Below are positions 25,201 to 39,600 of a stretch of DNA of 64,000 bases, piece after piece. How positions within the stretch are numbered: position 1 is the stretch's first letter; each line of letters begins with the position of its first letter. The position numbers and the translations under genes were made by a program. Location of the stretch: NCBI GenBank assembly GCA_016584305.1, contig JACEEZ010005852.1, positions 1 to 64,000 on the forward strand. Reading direction: 5' to 3'. Source of the DNA: Chionoecetes opilio. Lineage: Eukaryota; Arthropoda; Malacostraca; Decapoda; Majidae. The notes under the pieces are model-generated. The model did no database searches and was not told where the DNA came from. It worked only from the letters and a program-made list of their open reading frames with translations.

Positions 25201-28029
25201 GCTAGTCATCAGTTAAAGAGCTATTTTTGTCTGTAAAATTTAAGATATTCCTTTATATCGGTAGCAAATAGCTTTTGATATTTGCTACAACTATATTTTA
25301 CAAAATTAATAGTACAAATATGTATTTTTTATGAAATTTAGGTATATTTTAATCTTAAAAACAACGTTTTTTCAGATTTTAATGTATTTTTGTAAGGCTA
25401 AAAAATGTCGAAAATTTGAATTTTTTCAGCACTTTACACAAATATATTTGCAATATTATGAGCTTAAAATATGTTATTTCATGAATTTAGGTATCCATTT
25501 AATCTTATAAACAAATTTTTTAAAGTCTTTTAATGTATTTGAAGGAAAAAACAAAAAAAAATGTCGAAAATTGACATATTCCGCCTTTTTTTAATAGAGA
25601 AATTCAAAATGTGATATTTAGTTGTTTTCGTTAGAAATGCTATTTTAAACTACTGTAAGCTTATAATAGGAGTTTGAGAACTATATTGAGATACATTGTA
25701 TATTACAGTGTTTTCATAGTCTCTTAAAATTGTAGTTATATCAAAATAGAAGGAATTTACCTTATTCGATAATGCTTTAACTAAAATGTGTCTTTTCATG
25801 ATTTTAGCTAGTTATTCATGATATATAGCTGTTTTTCTACATATTGAAGTATACAATCCTTTTTTTAGAATAATTGCACTATAAGTAGTACATTATAAAG
25901 CTAACAAATTAAAAGTATAGAGTTATTTATTGGGATCTAAATTTAATATATTGTAAGCGTTTTCATTAGTTTCTTGTAAACTGTATGATTGTAATATACA
26001 AGTAGTTTTACTATTATAATGCTATAACCCATAAAATGTGTGTTTTCAATAATTTAGCTAGTTTCAGCGAAGAGCTGTTATAACTACAAATTGAAGTATA
26101 TCTTTATATCGGTAGCTAAATAGCATTTTGATATTGCTAAACATATTTTAATTAATAGCTAGAAGTAAATTTTTTATGAAATTTAGGTATCAATTTTAAT
26201 CTTAAAACAAACGTTTTAGTATTTTAATGTTTTGAAGGGCTTTAAAAATGTCAAAATAATGAATAATATATTTGCAATATTATGTGCTTAAAATATGTAT
26301 TTTCATGAAATTAGGTTAATTTTTAATTTTATTATTTTTAAAAACGTTTTTCAAGTGTTTTAATGTATTTTTGAAGCGTAAAAATTTAAATTTACATTAT
26401 ATATTTTTTTTTATAAGGAATTTTATATTTGTATTAAATTGTTGTATTTATTAAAAGTTTTTTAACTAAAAATAAATTATTATAGATTTAACTTATTTGA
26501 AAATTATTAAAGTATTTTCATAGTTTCTTGTAAAATTGTATTTTTTACTATCATAAATTTTGAGATTAGTTAAAATTGATGATTATATTTTATACCCTTC
26601 AAAATGTGTTTATTTTTAAAGGGTTTTAAGCTAATATGATTGATTAACTGTTTTTATTATTGAATGTGATAATCTTTTTTTTAGAATAAATTTACGATAT
26701 ACGATAGCTACATTACAATTAAGCTAACAAATAGAAGAGTAAGAGGTTATTTTTGTGATATAACGTATATTGTAACGCTTTTTCTAAGTTTTTAAACTGT
26801 AGTGAATTGTATACAAGTAGTTTACCTATCATATTGTATAACCCATAAATGTAGTGTTTTCAATTGATTTAGCTAGTTATTAGTGAAAGCTGTTTTTTTC
26901 AAAAATTAAGTATATCCTTAAATGGGGCTAAATAGTTTTTTGATTATTTGCTACAACTATATTACAAAATTTAAAGGTAAAAATATGTATTTTTTTTTTG
27001 AAATTTTAGGTATCCCCTTTTTAAAATTAAAAAAACGTTATTTTTAAAATTTTTAAAGTATTTTTGAAGGGCTAAAAAAAGTCTGAAATTTGACATTATT
27101 CATCATATTTACAACACTATATTTTTACAATATTATGAGCTTAAAATATGTAATTTCATGAATTTAGGTATCCATTTTAATCTTTATACAGAACAAAATT
27201 TTTAAAGTCTTTTAAGGTATTTTTGAAGGGCTACAAAATGTCGTGTCATTGACATGTATTCCACCCTTTTTTTAATAGAGAAAATATACAAGCAATGTGA
27301 ATATTATAGTTGTTTTCGTTAGAAAAAATGCTATTTTAACTACTTAGCTTATACTAGAGTTTTGAGAGTCTATATTGTGTATACAATTGTATATTACAAC
27401 GTGTTTTTTCATAGTCCTCTTTAACATTGATAGTCTTCTATCATAACACATAGAAGGAATTTGCCTAACGATCATGCTATAACACCTTCAAAATGTGTTT
27501 CTTTTTCATCGATTTTAGCTAGTTAATCAGTGATATACGATTTTTTTCTACAAATTGATGTATACCAATCCTTTTTTAGAAATAATTTTCACCTATAAGT
27601 AGCTTGACATTACAATAAGCCTAACAAATAAAGTGGAATAGGAGGTTATTATTGGGATAATAACGGTATATTGGTAAGCGTTTTTCATAGTTTCTGTGTA
27701 AACTGTAGTGTTATATAGTATCTATACGAGAGTAGTTTTACTGATCATAATGCTATAAAACCCATAAAATGTTTGTTTCATGATTTTAGCTAGTTATCAG
27801 TGCAGAGCTTTTTATTCTAGCAAATTGAAGTATATTCTTTTATAGTCGGTAAGCTAAATAGCATTTTGATATTTTGCTTACAACTATAGTTTAACAAAAT
27901 TAATAGCCAGAAGTAGAATTTTTTAGAAATATTAGGTATCAATTTTAATCTATAACAACCTTTTTTTCAAGTCATTAATATATTTTTTGAGGGCTAAAAT
28001 GTCAAATATGACTTTATTCAGCATATTCA
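19288..28029 (+). repeat. satellite array, second higher-order unit
   Basis: Same b1/b2/alpha grammar as 4,099-11,943. The block 22,258-23,360 aligns with 7,018-8,120 at a constant offset of 15,240 bp with almost no differences in the parts I compared line by line. Clean consensus holds from about 20,880 to 23,550. After that, deletions and later insertions become frequent. The array is 8.7 kb here against 7.8 kb in unit 1. I see no gene. Confidence 0.9.
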
Positions 28030-28405
28030 AAAAGTCACAAATTTACTGTAATTTGACATATTATTCGGATATTTCCAAGATGGTGGCACATTTTTCAGAT
28101 ATATTTGGAACATAATTAAGTAATTTATTGCCGTATATGTACATTAGGTTCCTAATAAAAGCCACGAGACACTCAGAATTTTTACGAGTATATTATATTA
28201 ACGTAGAGGGAGCGTTTCGATTGCTCTAATTATATAATTATATATACGTGTATATAATATAATAGCTATTACAAGTTTCACAGCCGCTATTTTAAAAACT
28301 ATACATGCTAGATAGAAAGCAATGCCATTTTTCAAATCTGAGCAGCGAAATGCTTTCCAACCCACACACAATAAACTCAGCAACCGTTTTTTGTGTCGAC
28401 CAGAG
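28030..28405 (+). mobile_element. 5'-truncated transposon copy (3' segment only)
   Basis: It begins aaagtcacaaatttactg directly after alpha sequence ending in cagcatattc, and ends gtcgaccagag. It includes an AATAAA at 28,154-28,159, the TACGT-centred AT dyad (about 28,225-28,265) and the conserved ccaacccacacacaat stretch. It is mirrored by 36,238-36,606. Confidence 0.8.
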
Positions 28406-31400
28406 TACTGCTTTATACCCTCAAAATGTGTTCTTTGAATGATTTGAGTTAGTTATCGTCATATATTAGCTGTTTTCCTACAATTTGATGTATACATGCC
28501 TTTTTTGTAGAATAATTTGCAACCGTGATAAGTACTTACATTACCGATAATTAAGCTAACAAATAGAGAAAGCTATTGTGTAGTTGTTATATCATAAATA
28601 GTAGGCAATTTAACTGATGATAATATTTATACCCTCAAAATGTGGTTTTTTTCAAGTCTTATTGTAGCTACATGTTATCGGTGTATATATAGGAGCTGTT
28701 TTCCTTTATTTGGAAGTATACATACTTTTTTAGAATAATTTGCACCGCGGGGATAAGTAGCTTACATGTAACAATAAGCCTAACAAATAGAGAGAGTAAG
28801 AAGGTTTATTTATTGTGATATAACGGTATATTTGTAAGCGTTTTCTAAGTTTCCTTGTAAACTGTAGTGATATTGTATATATACAAGTAGTTTTACTATC
28901 ATATTGCTATATAACCTATATATGCAATTGGCTATAGTAAAATGTAGTATGTGTTTCAATGATTTTAGCTATATTATGGTGAAGAGCTGTTTTTTCTAAA
29001 AATTGAAGTATATTCTGATATCTGGTAGCTAAATACCTTTTGATATTTCTACAACTATATTTCAAATTTATAGCTAAAAATATGTAGTTTATTATGACAA
29101 ATTTTAGGTATCAATTTTAATATTAAAACACACGTTATCTCAATTATTTATAAAGTATTTTTGAAGTCGACTAAAAAATGTCGGAATTTGACATTTTCGC
29201 TATTACACAACTATATGTTAGCAATATTATGAGGCTTTAAATTGTATATTTTCATGTAAATTTAGGTATCCATTCTTAATCCTATAAACAAAATTTTTAA
29301 AGTCTTTTAAATTGTGCGTTTGAAGGGCTAAAAAATGTCGAAATTTTGACTTATCCGCCTTTTTTTAATAGAGAATCAAAATGTGATTTATAGTTTGTTT
29401 TTCCGTTAGAAAATGCTATTTTTAATCTACTGTAAGCTTATAAGTAGGAGTTGTGAGACATTATAATTGTGATACAATTGTATATTACCGTGTTTTTCAT
29501 AGTCCTCTTGGTAAATTGTAGTGTTATCTCATAAATCTAATAAGAATTACCGTTTACGTAATGCTTGACACCCTCAAATGTGTTCTTTTCATCGATTTTA
29601 GCTAGATATCAGTGATATATAGCTGTTTTTTCCTACAAAGTGAATATACAATCCATTTTTTAGAATAATTGCACCTCTAAGTAGCTTACATTACATAGAC
29701 TAGTCTAACAAATAAAAGAGTAGGCGGTTTTATTGGGTTATAACTGTATAGTGTAAGCGTTTTTCATAGTTTCTTGTAAACTGTAGTGTATTGTATATAT
29801 ACAAGTATTTTTTACCTTTATCATAGTTGCTATCATAAAGAACTCCAATAACATGTAAGTGTTTTCAATGATTTTCGCTCGTTATCAATGAAAGCTGTTT
29901 TTTTCTACAAATTGCAGTATATTCTTTATATCGGTAGGTAAATAGCTGTTTGCTAGTTCTACAACTATATTTTAACAAAATTAATAGCTAAAAATCTGTA
30001 TTGTTTTTTTATGAGACTTTAGGAATCTATTTTTAATCTAAGAAATACAAAGTTTTTTCACGTATATTATGTATTTTTGCAAGGTTAAAAAATGTCGTGA
30101 AATATAGACTTTATTCAGCCCTTGTACACAACTATATTTGATCAATATTATAAGCTTAAAATATGTATTTTTCCTGAAATTTAGTGTATCAATTAACAAC
30201 CAACCAAAATTTTAACCAATATCCAAACAACGTTTTTTTCAATGTGTTATGTTTTTGAAGGGCTAAAAATGTCGAAATTGTGACTATTTATTATAAGCAC
30301 TTTCCACAACTATATTTTAACACTATATGAAGCTAAAAATTTGTATTTTTCATGAATTTAGGTATTCAATTGTAATCTTAAAACAGTGCGTTTTTTCAAG
30401 TATTTTGCTTATTTTGGAAGGGTGTAAAAAATGGCGAATTTTGACATTTTTCAGCAGTTTCTTGAAACACATAACAATTTTTTACAATATATAGCTTAAA
30501 ATATGTATTTTTCATGAACTTTAGATATAATTTAATCTTAAAAACAACGTTTTCATTGTTTTAATGTTAGTTTGAAGGGCTAAAAATGTCGAATTGACAT
30601 TATTCAGCCATTTTTTTATAAAGAAATTCTAAATGTGGTATTATAGTTGTTTTCGTTAGAAAATGCTATTTTAACCTACTCTCAGCTTATAATAGGAGTT
30701 TGAGACTATATTTTGATACAATTGTATATTACACTGGTTTTTCTAGTCTCTTGTAATTGTTTGTGTTACATGTTTAGTATACAATTTCCTTTTTTTAGTA
30801 CATAATTTTGCACCTATAATTAAGTGCTACTCACATCATTACTCTATAATAGAAGAGTACGAGGTTATTCTATTGGATATAGCGGTTCATATGCAAGCGT
30901 TTTTCAATAGTTTCTTCTAAACTGTAGCGTTATTGTATATAGCACACATAGGTTTGTACTTATCATATTGCTATAAACCCATAAAATAAAGTGTTTTCAA
31001 TGAATTTAGCTATTTATCAGAGTATCAGTGATCTGTTTTGTTTTACAATTGAAGTATATTCCTTTAATCGTAAGCCAACTACTTTTTTTGATTTTTGCTA
31101 CAATATATTTTACAAATTTAATAGCTAAAAAGATGTATTTTTTTTATGAAATTTTAGGAATCTAATTTTAATAATCTAAAAAACAACTTTATTTTCTTGT
31201 ATTTTAATTGTATTTTTGGAAAAGCTTAAAAATGTCGAAATTTGACATTATTCTGCACTTTTACACAACTATATTTTACAATATTAATGAGATTAAATAT
31301 GTTATTTTAAATGAAGATTTATGTATCAATTTTAATCTTAAAAACAACGTTTTTTCAAGTGTTTTAATGTATTTTTTTGAATAGGCTAAAATGTGTCAAA

Positions 31401-32303
31401 ATTGCATTATTTAGGCCTTTTTTTTGATAGAGAAATTCAAAATGTGGAATTATAGTTTTGTTTTCTCGTTAGAAAATGCTATTTTAAAAAACTACTGTTA
31501 AACGTATAATAGGAGTTTGAGACTCTATATTGTGATACATTTGTATATTACACGATGTATGTTTATAGTTTCTTGTATATTGTAGTGTTATATAATAAAT
31601 AGATAGGGAGCATTTCACTTATGACATTATTGTTTTATACCCTCAAAATGTGTTCTTTAATATCACATTTTTTGCTAGTTACCGTGATATTTAGATGTGT
31701 TCTACAAATTGAAAGTATACAATTCCATTTTTTAGAATAATTTTGTATTTTGTGCACCTATAAGTAGCTTTACATTAATTAAGCTATAAAATAGAAGAGT
31801 AAGATGTTATTATTGTGATTATACGTATATTTGCAGCAAGCGTATTTTTTTCATAAGTATTTCTTGTAACTGTAGCGTTTTTGTATATATACAGTAGTTT
31901 TAAACCTTATCATATTGGCTATAAACCCTTACAATGTAGTATGTTTCAATGATTTTAGCTATCATCAGTCACTCTAAGCTTTTTGTTCTGTAAATTGAGT
32001 ATATTCGTTAGTAGTGCGGTACTTAAATAGCTTTTTTGATATTTGCTACAACGATATTTTAACAAATTAATACGCTACAAAATATGTATTTTTGATGAAA
32101 TGTTAGGTATCAATTTTAATCTTAAAAACAACGTTTTTTCAAGTATTTTAATGTAAATTTTGAAGGGCTAAACAAAATGTCAAGTCAATTGACATTATTT
32201 CAGCATATTTACACATCTATAATTTACAATATTTATGAGCTTGCAATATGTTTTTTTCATGTTATTTAGGTATCAATTATAAATCTGAAACAACAACGTT
32301 TTT
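28406..32303 (+). repeat. satellite array, left arm next to inversion point
   Basis: A b1/b2/alpha array with frequent single-base insertions. It carries the diagnostic variant block (ccaaccaaaattttaacc near 30,200, gttacatgtt near 30,765, tcagagtatcagtga near 31,017). Its end, tattattgagc-type alpha ending in caacaacgttttt, is the left edge of the palindrome spacer. I see no gene. Confidence 0.85.
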
Positions 32304-32354
32304 AAACTAAAAAAAAAATATAATTAAAAACAAAATGTAAAATTTGTGTAATAC
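32304..32354. other. centre of a very large inverted repeat
   Basis: Left-arm alpha sequence ends at about 32,303 and its reverse complement starts at about 32,355 (aaacacgttggttttt). The unpaired spacer of about 51 bp is A-rich. Landmarks mirror closely: the truncated transposon at 28,030-28,405 against 36,238-36,606, and the ccaacc marker at 30,193 against 34,455. Farther out the arms stay collinear, but the right arm is about 2.2 kb longer. Confidence 0.8.
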
Positions 32355-35300
32355 AAACACGTTGGTTTTTAGATTATAATTGATACCTAAATTGAATGAA
32401 AAACATATTGCACGCTCATAATATTGTATTATAAGATGTGTAAACTAATTGCCCGCTTGAGAATGTCATATTTTGACATTTTTTAGTCCCTTCAAAATTA
32501 CATTAAAATACTTGAAAAAAACGTGTGTTTTTAAGATTAAAATGATACATAAATTTCATAAACATACTATTTGTAGCTATTATTTTGTAAAATATAGTTG
32601 TAGCAATATCAGCGAAAAGCTATTTAGCTACCGAGTAGATAAAAGGACAATATACTTCAATTTACAGAACAAAATAGCTCGTTTACTGATGACTAGCTCA
32701 AAATCGTATTGAAAAACTACATTGTCATAAGGGGTTATAGCAAATGATAAATAAAACTCTTGTAATATATACAATAAACGCTACATGTTTACAAGAAACT
32801 ATGAAAAACGCTTGCAATATATGCCGTTATATCACAATCAATAACCTCTTACTCTTCTATTTTAATTAGCTTAATGTAATGTAAGCTTACTTTATATGTG
32901 GCAAATTATTCTAAAAAATGGATTGTATACTTCCAACATTTGTAAAACACATCTAAATACACGTTGATAACGAGGTCAAACATCATTACAAAGAACACAT
33001 TTTTGGAGGGTATAACAATGTGTCATAGTTAAATTCTATCTATTTATTATATGAACACTACAATATACAAAGAAACTAGAAACAACACGTGTAATACATA
33101 CAATTGTATCACAATATAGAGTACCTCAAACTGCCTACATTATAAGTTTTACAGTAGTTTTCAACATAGCATTTTCTAACGAAAAACAACTATAATTCCA
33201 CATTTTGAATTATCTCTATCAAAAAAAGGGCTAAATAATGCCAATTTTGACATTTTATTTAGCCTTTCAAATATACATTAAAACACTTGAAACAACGTTG
33301 TTTTTTAAGATTAAAATTGATACATAAATTTTTCATTAAAATAACATATTTTAAATCTCATAATATTGTAAAATATAGTTGTAGTAAAAGTGTGGCAGAA
33401 TAATGTCGTAAATTTCGACATTTTTTACAAGCCTTTCCCAATACATTAAAATACAAGAAAAAAATTTGTTTTTTTAGATTAAATAGATTCTAAATTTCAT
33501 AAAAAAATACATATTTTAGCTATTAATTTTGTAAAAATATAGTTGTAGCAAAATCAAAAAAGCTATTGTGGCTACCGATATAAAGGAATATACTTCATTT
33601 GTAGAACAAAACAGCTCACTGATACTTCTGATAACTAGCTAAAATCATTGAAACACTTTATTTTTATGGGTTTATAGCATATGATAATAAAACTACTTGT
33701 GTATATACAATACGCTACAGTTTAGAAGAAACTATGAAAAAACGCTTGCAATATACGCTATATTCCAATAGAAACCTCTTACTCTTCTATTTTATAGCTG
33801 AATGTAGTTTAGCTTCTATAGGTGCAAATTATTCTAAAAAAAGGATTTGTATACCTTATAACCATGTAACACACAATTTACAAGAACTAGAAACACGTGT
33901 AATATACAGTTGTATCAAAATATAGTCTCAACTCCTATTTATAAGCTTACAGTAGTTAAAATAGGCATTTTCTACGAAAACAACTATAATACCACATTTT
34001 GAATTTCTTTATAAAAAAAATGGCTGAATAATGTCAATTTTGCGACATTTTTTAGCCCTTCAAAATACATTAACAATTGAGAGCTTAACCGTTGTTTTTA
34101 AGATAAATTAATATCTAAAGTTCATGAAAAATCATATTTAAGCTCATAATATTGTAAAATATTTGTTGTGTTTAAGTGCTGAAAATGTCAAATTTCGACA
34201 TTTTTTTACCCCTTCAAACCCATACAGCAAATACTTGAACAAGACGTTGTTTTTAAGATTAAATTGATACCTAAATTTCATGAAAAATACAAATTTTTAG
34301 CTCATCATATTGTAACAATATAAGTTGGTGATAAAAGTCTATAATAACTGTCAAAACTTTCGACATTTTTAGCCCTTCAAAAAATAACACATTAAACACT
34401 TGTAAAAAAAACGTTGTTTTTAATTTGGTTAAAATTTTGGTATTGTTGGTTTAAATTGATCTCGTACCTAAATTTCAGGAACATACATATGTTAGACTCT
34501 AAATTGTCAAATATAGTTGTGTACAATTGCTGTGTAAGTCATATTTGCGACATTTTTTAACCTGCAAAAATACAATTAATTACGTGAAAAATGTGCTTGT
34601 TTTTTAAGGATTACAAATAGGATTCCTAAATTTAACAAAAATACATATTTTTAGCTAATTAATTTTGTAAAATATAGTTGTGTGAGCAAATATCAAGCGC
34701 AGCTATTGTAACTACCGATTATAAAGGAACATAGCTTCATTGTAGAAAAAGCACAGCTCTTTCATTGATTAACTGCTTAAAATCATTGAAACACTACACT
34801 TTTATGGTGTTTATCAGCAATATGATAGAAAACTACTTTGTATATATCCAATAACACTACAGTTTACAGAAACTGTGAAAGCCCGCTTACATATATCCGT
34901 TATATCCAATAACTAACCGTCCTACTCTTTTATTTGTTAGCTTATTTGTAATGTAAGCTACTTGATATGGTGCAAATTATTCTAAAAAATGGATTGTATA
35001 CTTCAAATTTGTAGAAAAACCGCTATTATCCACTGATATCTAGCTAAATCGATGAAAAGAAAACACATTTTGAGGGTGTAAAAGCATTATCGTAAGGTAA
35101 ATTCCTTCTATTGTGTGTATAACACTACAATTTAAGCAAGAGCCTATGAAAACACGTGTAATAACAATTGTTATCCAATATAATGTCTCACAAACTCTAG
35201 TTTAAAGCTTACAGTAGTTTAAAATACATTTTCTAACGAAACTCGCGCGACTATAATCTCACATTTTGAATTTCTCTATTAAAAAATGGCGTGATAATGT

Positions 35301-36237
35301 CATTTTCGTGACATTTTTTAGCCCTTCACGAAATACATATAAAGACTTTAAAAATTTTGTATATAGGCTTAAGTCACTACATATACCATAAATTGTTCAT
35401 GAATATACATATTTTAAGCTCTAATAGTGTAAAATATAGTTTGTGTAAATATGCTGAATAATGTCAAATTTCGACATGTTTTTAGCCTTCACAAATACTT
35501 TATAAATAAGCTTGAAATAACGTTGTTTGTTAATATGTGCAAATTGATATCTAACTTTCATATACGTACATATTTTTTAGCTATTAATGTTGTACAATAT
35601 AGTTTAGCAAATATCAAAGGTTTTAGCTACCGATCATCAAGGACATATAGCGTTTCAATTTTAGAAAAAGACAGCTCTTCACTATAACTAGCTAAAATCA
35701 TTGAAAACACTACTTTTATATGGCAATATGCATTATATAGTATATAGCAATATGATAGGTAAAACACTTGTATAGTATACAATATCACTACAGTTTACAG
35801 AAACTTTAGAAAAACGCTTACATATACCGTATATCACAATAAATAACCTCTTACTCGTTCTTTTGTGTACTTATTGTATGTACGCTACATTATCGTGGTG
35901 CAAATCTGTGATTCTACAAAATGATGGTATACTTCAAATAATAGGAAAACAGCTATATTGTCACCGATAACTAGCTAACACATTGAAAAGAACACATTTT
36001 GATGGTATAAATTATGTATCATGCAGTTGAAATTCTACTATTTTATGTATAACATACAATTGTGTTTTCTACTATTTTGTTGTCGTTAAACTATCGGTAG
36101 TAAGCTACTTACATCGGTGCAAATTTATTCTAAAAACAGGATTGTAGTACATCAAATTGTTGGAAAACAAGCTATATATCACCGTATAACTAACTAAAAT
36201 CATTCAAAATAACACATTTTGAGGGTATAAAGCATTA
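32355..36237 (-). repeat. satellite array, right arm next to inversion point
   Basis: Reverse complement of the 28,406-32,303 array, almost the same length (3.88 against 3.90 kb), with independent single-base errors. It carries the variant block markers (33,620, 33,850 and 34,405-34,455). Open frames here, such as the 79-codon one at 32,473, are alpha/b sequence read by chance. I see no gene. Confidence 0.85.
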
Positions 36238-36606
36238 CGCTGGTCGACACAAAATGGTTCTGAGTTTATTGTGTGTGGGTTGGAAAGCTTTCGTGCTGCT
36301 GATTTGAAAAAATGGCATTGCTTTCTCTCTAGAAATAGTATAGTTTTTTAAAATATCGCTTTTTAAACTTGTAATAGCTATTATAATTAATACGTATATT
36401 AATTATATAATTAATCGGAACCGATCTCTACGTTAATATAGTATTACTCGTAAATAAATTCTGGGAGTGTGCCTGTGGGCTTTATTAGGTGACCTAATGT
36501 ACTATCAGGCAATAAGATACTTATATTTGTTCCAATATATCTGAAAATGTCCACATCTTGGAATTCCGAAAATATGTCCGCGAATTAACAGTAAATTTTG
36601 ACTTTT
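36238..36606 (-). mobile_element. 5'-truncated transposon copy, inverted
   Basis: Reverse-complement counterpart of 28,030-28,405. It starts with the inverted terminus (ctggtcgacac), contains ttgtgtgtgggttgg and the AT dyad, and ends in cagtaaattttgacttttt before alpha sequence. Same breakpoints as the other truncated copies. Confidence 0.8.
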
Positions 36607-39600
36607 TCATATGCTGAAATAAAGTCCATATTTGGACACATTTTTTAGCCCTGCAAATATATTAAATACTTGAAAAAAAGTTGTTTATAAGATTAAAATT
36701 GATACACTAAATTTCATAAAAAATTCTTACTACTGGCTATTAATTTTGTAAAATATAGTTGTAGCAAATATCAAAATGCTATTTAGCTACCGATATAAAA
36801 GATTATATTCAATTTGTATGTAATAAAAGCACGCTCTTCACTGATAACTAGCTAAAATCATATGAAACACAACTATTTATGGTTTATAGCTTATGATCAG
36901 AAAACTACTTGTATATATACAATAACACTACAGTTTACAAAGAAACTATGAAAACGCTTACACATATACCGTTATATCCCAATAAATAACCTCCTTTCTT
37001 TTATTTGTTTTAGCTTATTGTATGTAAAGCTACTTATAGGTGCAAATTATTCTAAACAAAGGATTGTAATACATCAATTTGTAGAAAAACAGCTGTGCAT
37101 ATCACTGCTAACTAGCTAAAATCGATGAAAAGACCACATGTTAAGGTGTAAAGCATGATCGTTGTAACTTCCTTCTATTTATATATAACACTACAATTTA
37201 CAAGAGGACTATGAAATCACGTGTAATATACAATTGTGATCACAATATAGATTCTCAAACTCCTAGTATAAAGCTTACAGTAGTTTAAAATAGCATTCTA
37301 ACGAAACCAACTATAGATATCACCTTTTGAATTTCTCTATTAAAAAAGGGCTGAATAATGTCAATTTTTCCGACATTTTGTAGCCCTTCAAAACATACAT
37401 TAAAAGACTTTAAAAATTTTTGTTTATAAGACATTAAATGGATACCTTAATTTCATGAAATATACATATTTTGAAGTCTCATAATATTGTAAAGATATAG
37501 TTGTGTAAATATACTGAATATGGGGGGGTCAAATTATACGTGACATTTTTTTAGCCCTTCAAAAATACATAAAATACTTGAAATAACGTTTGTTTTTAAT
37601 ATTAAAGTGATAACCTAAATTTCATAATAAATACATATTTTTAGCTCATTAATTTTGTATATATAAGTTTTGTAGCAAATATCAAAAGCTATTTAGCTAC
37701 CGATATAAAGGATATCCTTTCAATAATTTAGAAAAAACAGCTCTTCACTAATAACTACTAAATCCATGAAAGACACTACATTTATGGTATATAGCAATAT
37801 GATAGGTAAAACTACTTGTATACAATATCCTAACAGTTTCCAAGAAACTTAGAAAAACGCTTACATATATACCGTATATATCACAATAAATAACCTCTTA
37901 CTCTTCTATTTGTTAGCTTATTGTAATGTAAGCTACTTATCGGTGCAAATTATTCTAAAAAAAGGATGGTTACTTCAAATATATGAAAACAGCTATATAT
38001 ACCGATAACTACTAAAATCATTAAAAGAACACATATTTGAGGGTAATAAATTATTATCATCAGTTAATTGCCTACTATTTTATGATATAACACTACAATT
38101 TACAAGAAACTATGAAAAACACGTGTTATACAATGGTATCACAATATAGAGTCTCAAACTCCTATTTATAAGCTTACAGTATTTTAAAATAGCACTTCTA
38201 ATAAAAACAACATAATACCACATTTAGAAATTTCCTCTATCAAAAAAGGAAATGGACTATGTCTTTTCAATATATTGTTTAGCCCCTCAAACAAACATTA
38301 AAACACTTGAAAAACGTTTTTAAGATTAAAATACTTTATTGTGATACCAGACAATTTTCATGAAAAATACATATTTTAAGCAACATAATATTGCAAAATC
38401 TTATTATTCAGCTTATTTTGACATTTTTAGCCTTCAAAATTTTAACATTAAATACTTGAAAATACGTTGTTTAGTAAGATTAAACTTGATACCTGAATTT
38501 CATAAAAAACTTATTTTAGCTATTAATTTTTAAAATTAGTTGTAAAAATTATCAAAACTATTTTACTCCGTAAAAAGGGAAATATATTTCAATTTGTAGA
38601 TTAAACAGCTCTTCACTGAAAACTGCTAAAATTATTGAAACACAACTTTTTTAGGGGTTTATACTTTAAATGAATGTAAACTACTTGTAATATAAAATAA
38701 ACTACTTTTAAACAAGAAACTATGAAAAACGCTTACAATAACCGTTATATCCCAATAAAAACCCCCCTACTTTTTTTTTATTTTTTTTTAGCTTATTATA
38801 ATGTAAACTACTATAGGTGCAAATTTTTCTAAAAAAAAGGATTTATCTTCAAATGTAAAAAACAGCTATATATCACTGATAACTCTAAAAAAACGGGAAA
38901 GAACACATTTTTTAGGATGTAAAACATTATCGAAGGTAAATTCCTTCATTTATGATATAAAACTCAATTTACAAGAGACTAGAAAACCGTGTAATTACAA
39001 ATTTATCCAATATATTTTCAAACCTTTTTTATAAACTTACGTAGTTTTTAAAAAAACATTTTTCTAACGAAAAGCTATAATATCACATTTGAATTTCTTT
39101 TTAAAAAAAGGGCGAAAAAATGTCAATTTTTGACATTTTTTTTAGCCCCCCAAAAAAAACTTAAAGACTTTAAAAAAATTTTTTTTATAAGATTAAAAAA
39201 GGATACCTAAATTTCATGAAAATACAATTTTGCTCCCTAAAATTGCAAAAAATATTTGTGTAAAAGTGCTGAATAATATAAAATTTTACTTTTTTTTAGC
39301 CCTTAAAAAAACATTAAAATCCTTGAAAAAAAAGTTTTTTTTTTTTTTTTAAAAATTTAAAAATTTATACCTAAAATTTTATAAAAAATACTATTTTACT
39401 TTAATTTTGTAAAATTGTTGTAGCAAATATAAAAACTTTTACTACCGATATAAAGGGAAAATACTTTTAATTTACAGAAAAAATAGCTCTTTTCTAGACT
39501 AGGAAATCATTGAAAAACTACATTGTAAGGGTTTATGCAATATGAAAGTAAAACAACTTTTATATTACAATAACGCTTTCAGTTTACAAAAAAACGATGA

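Noticed and set aside
32304..32354. PacBio hairpin adapter sequence in the palindrome spacer
   Set aside because: The spacer is A-rich and does not contain the usual adapter sequence, so an adapter remnant is not visible. A fold-back artefact without adapter remains possible and is listed as a finding.
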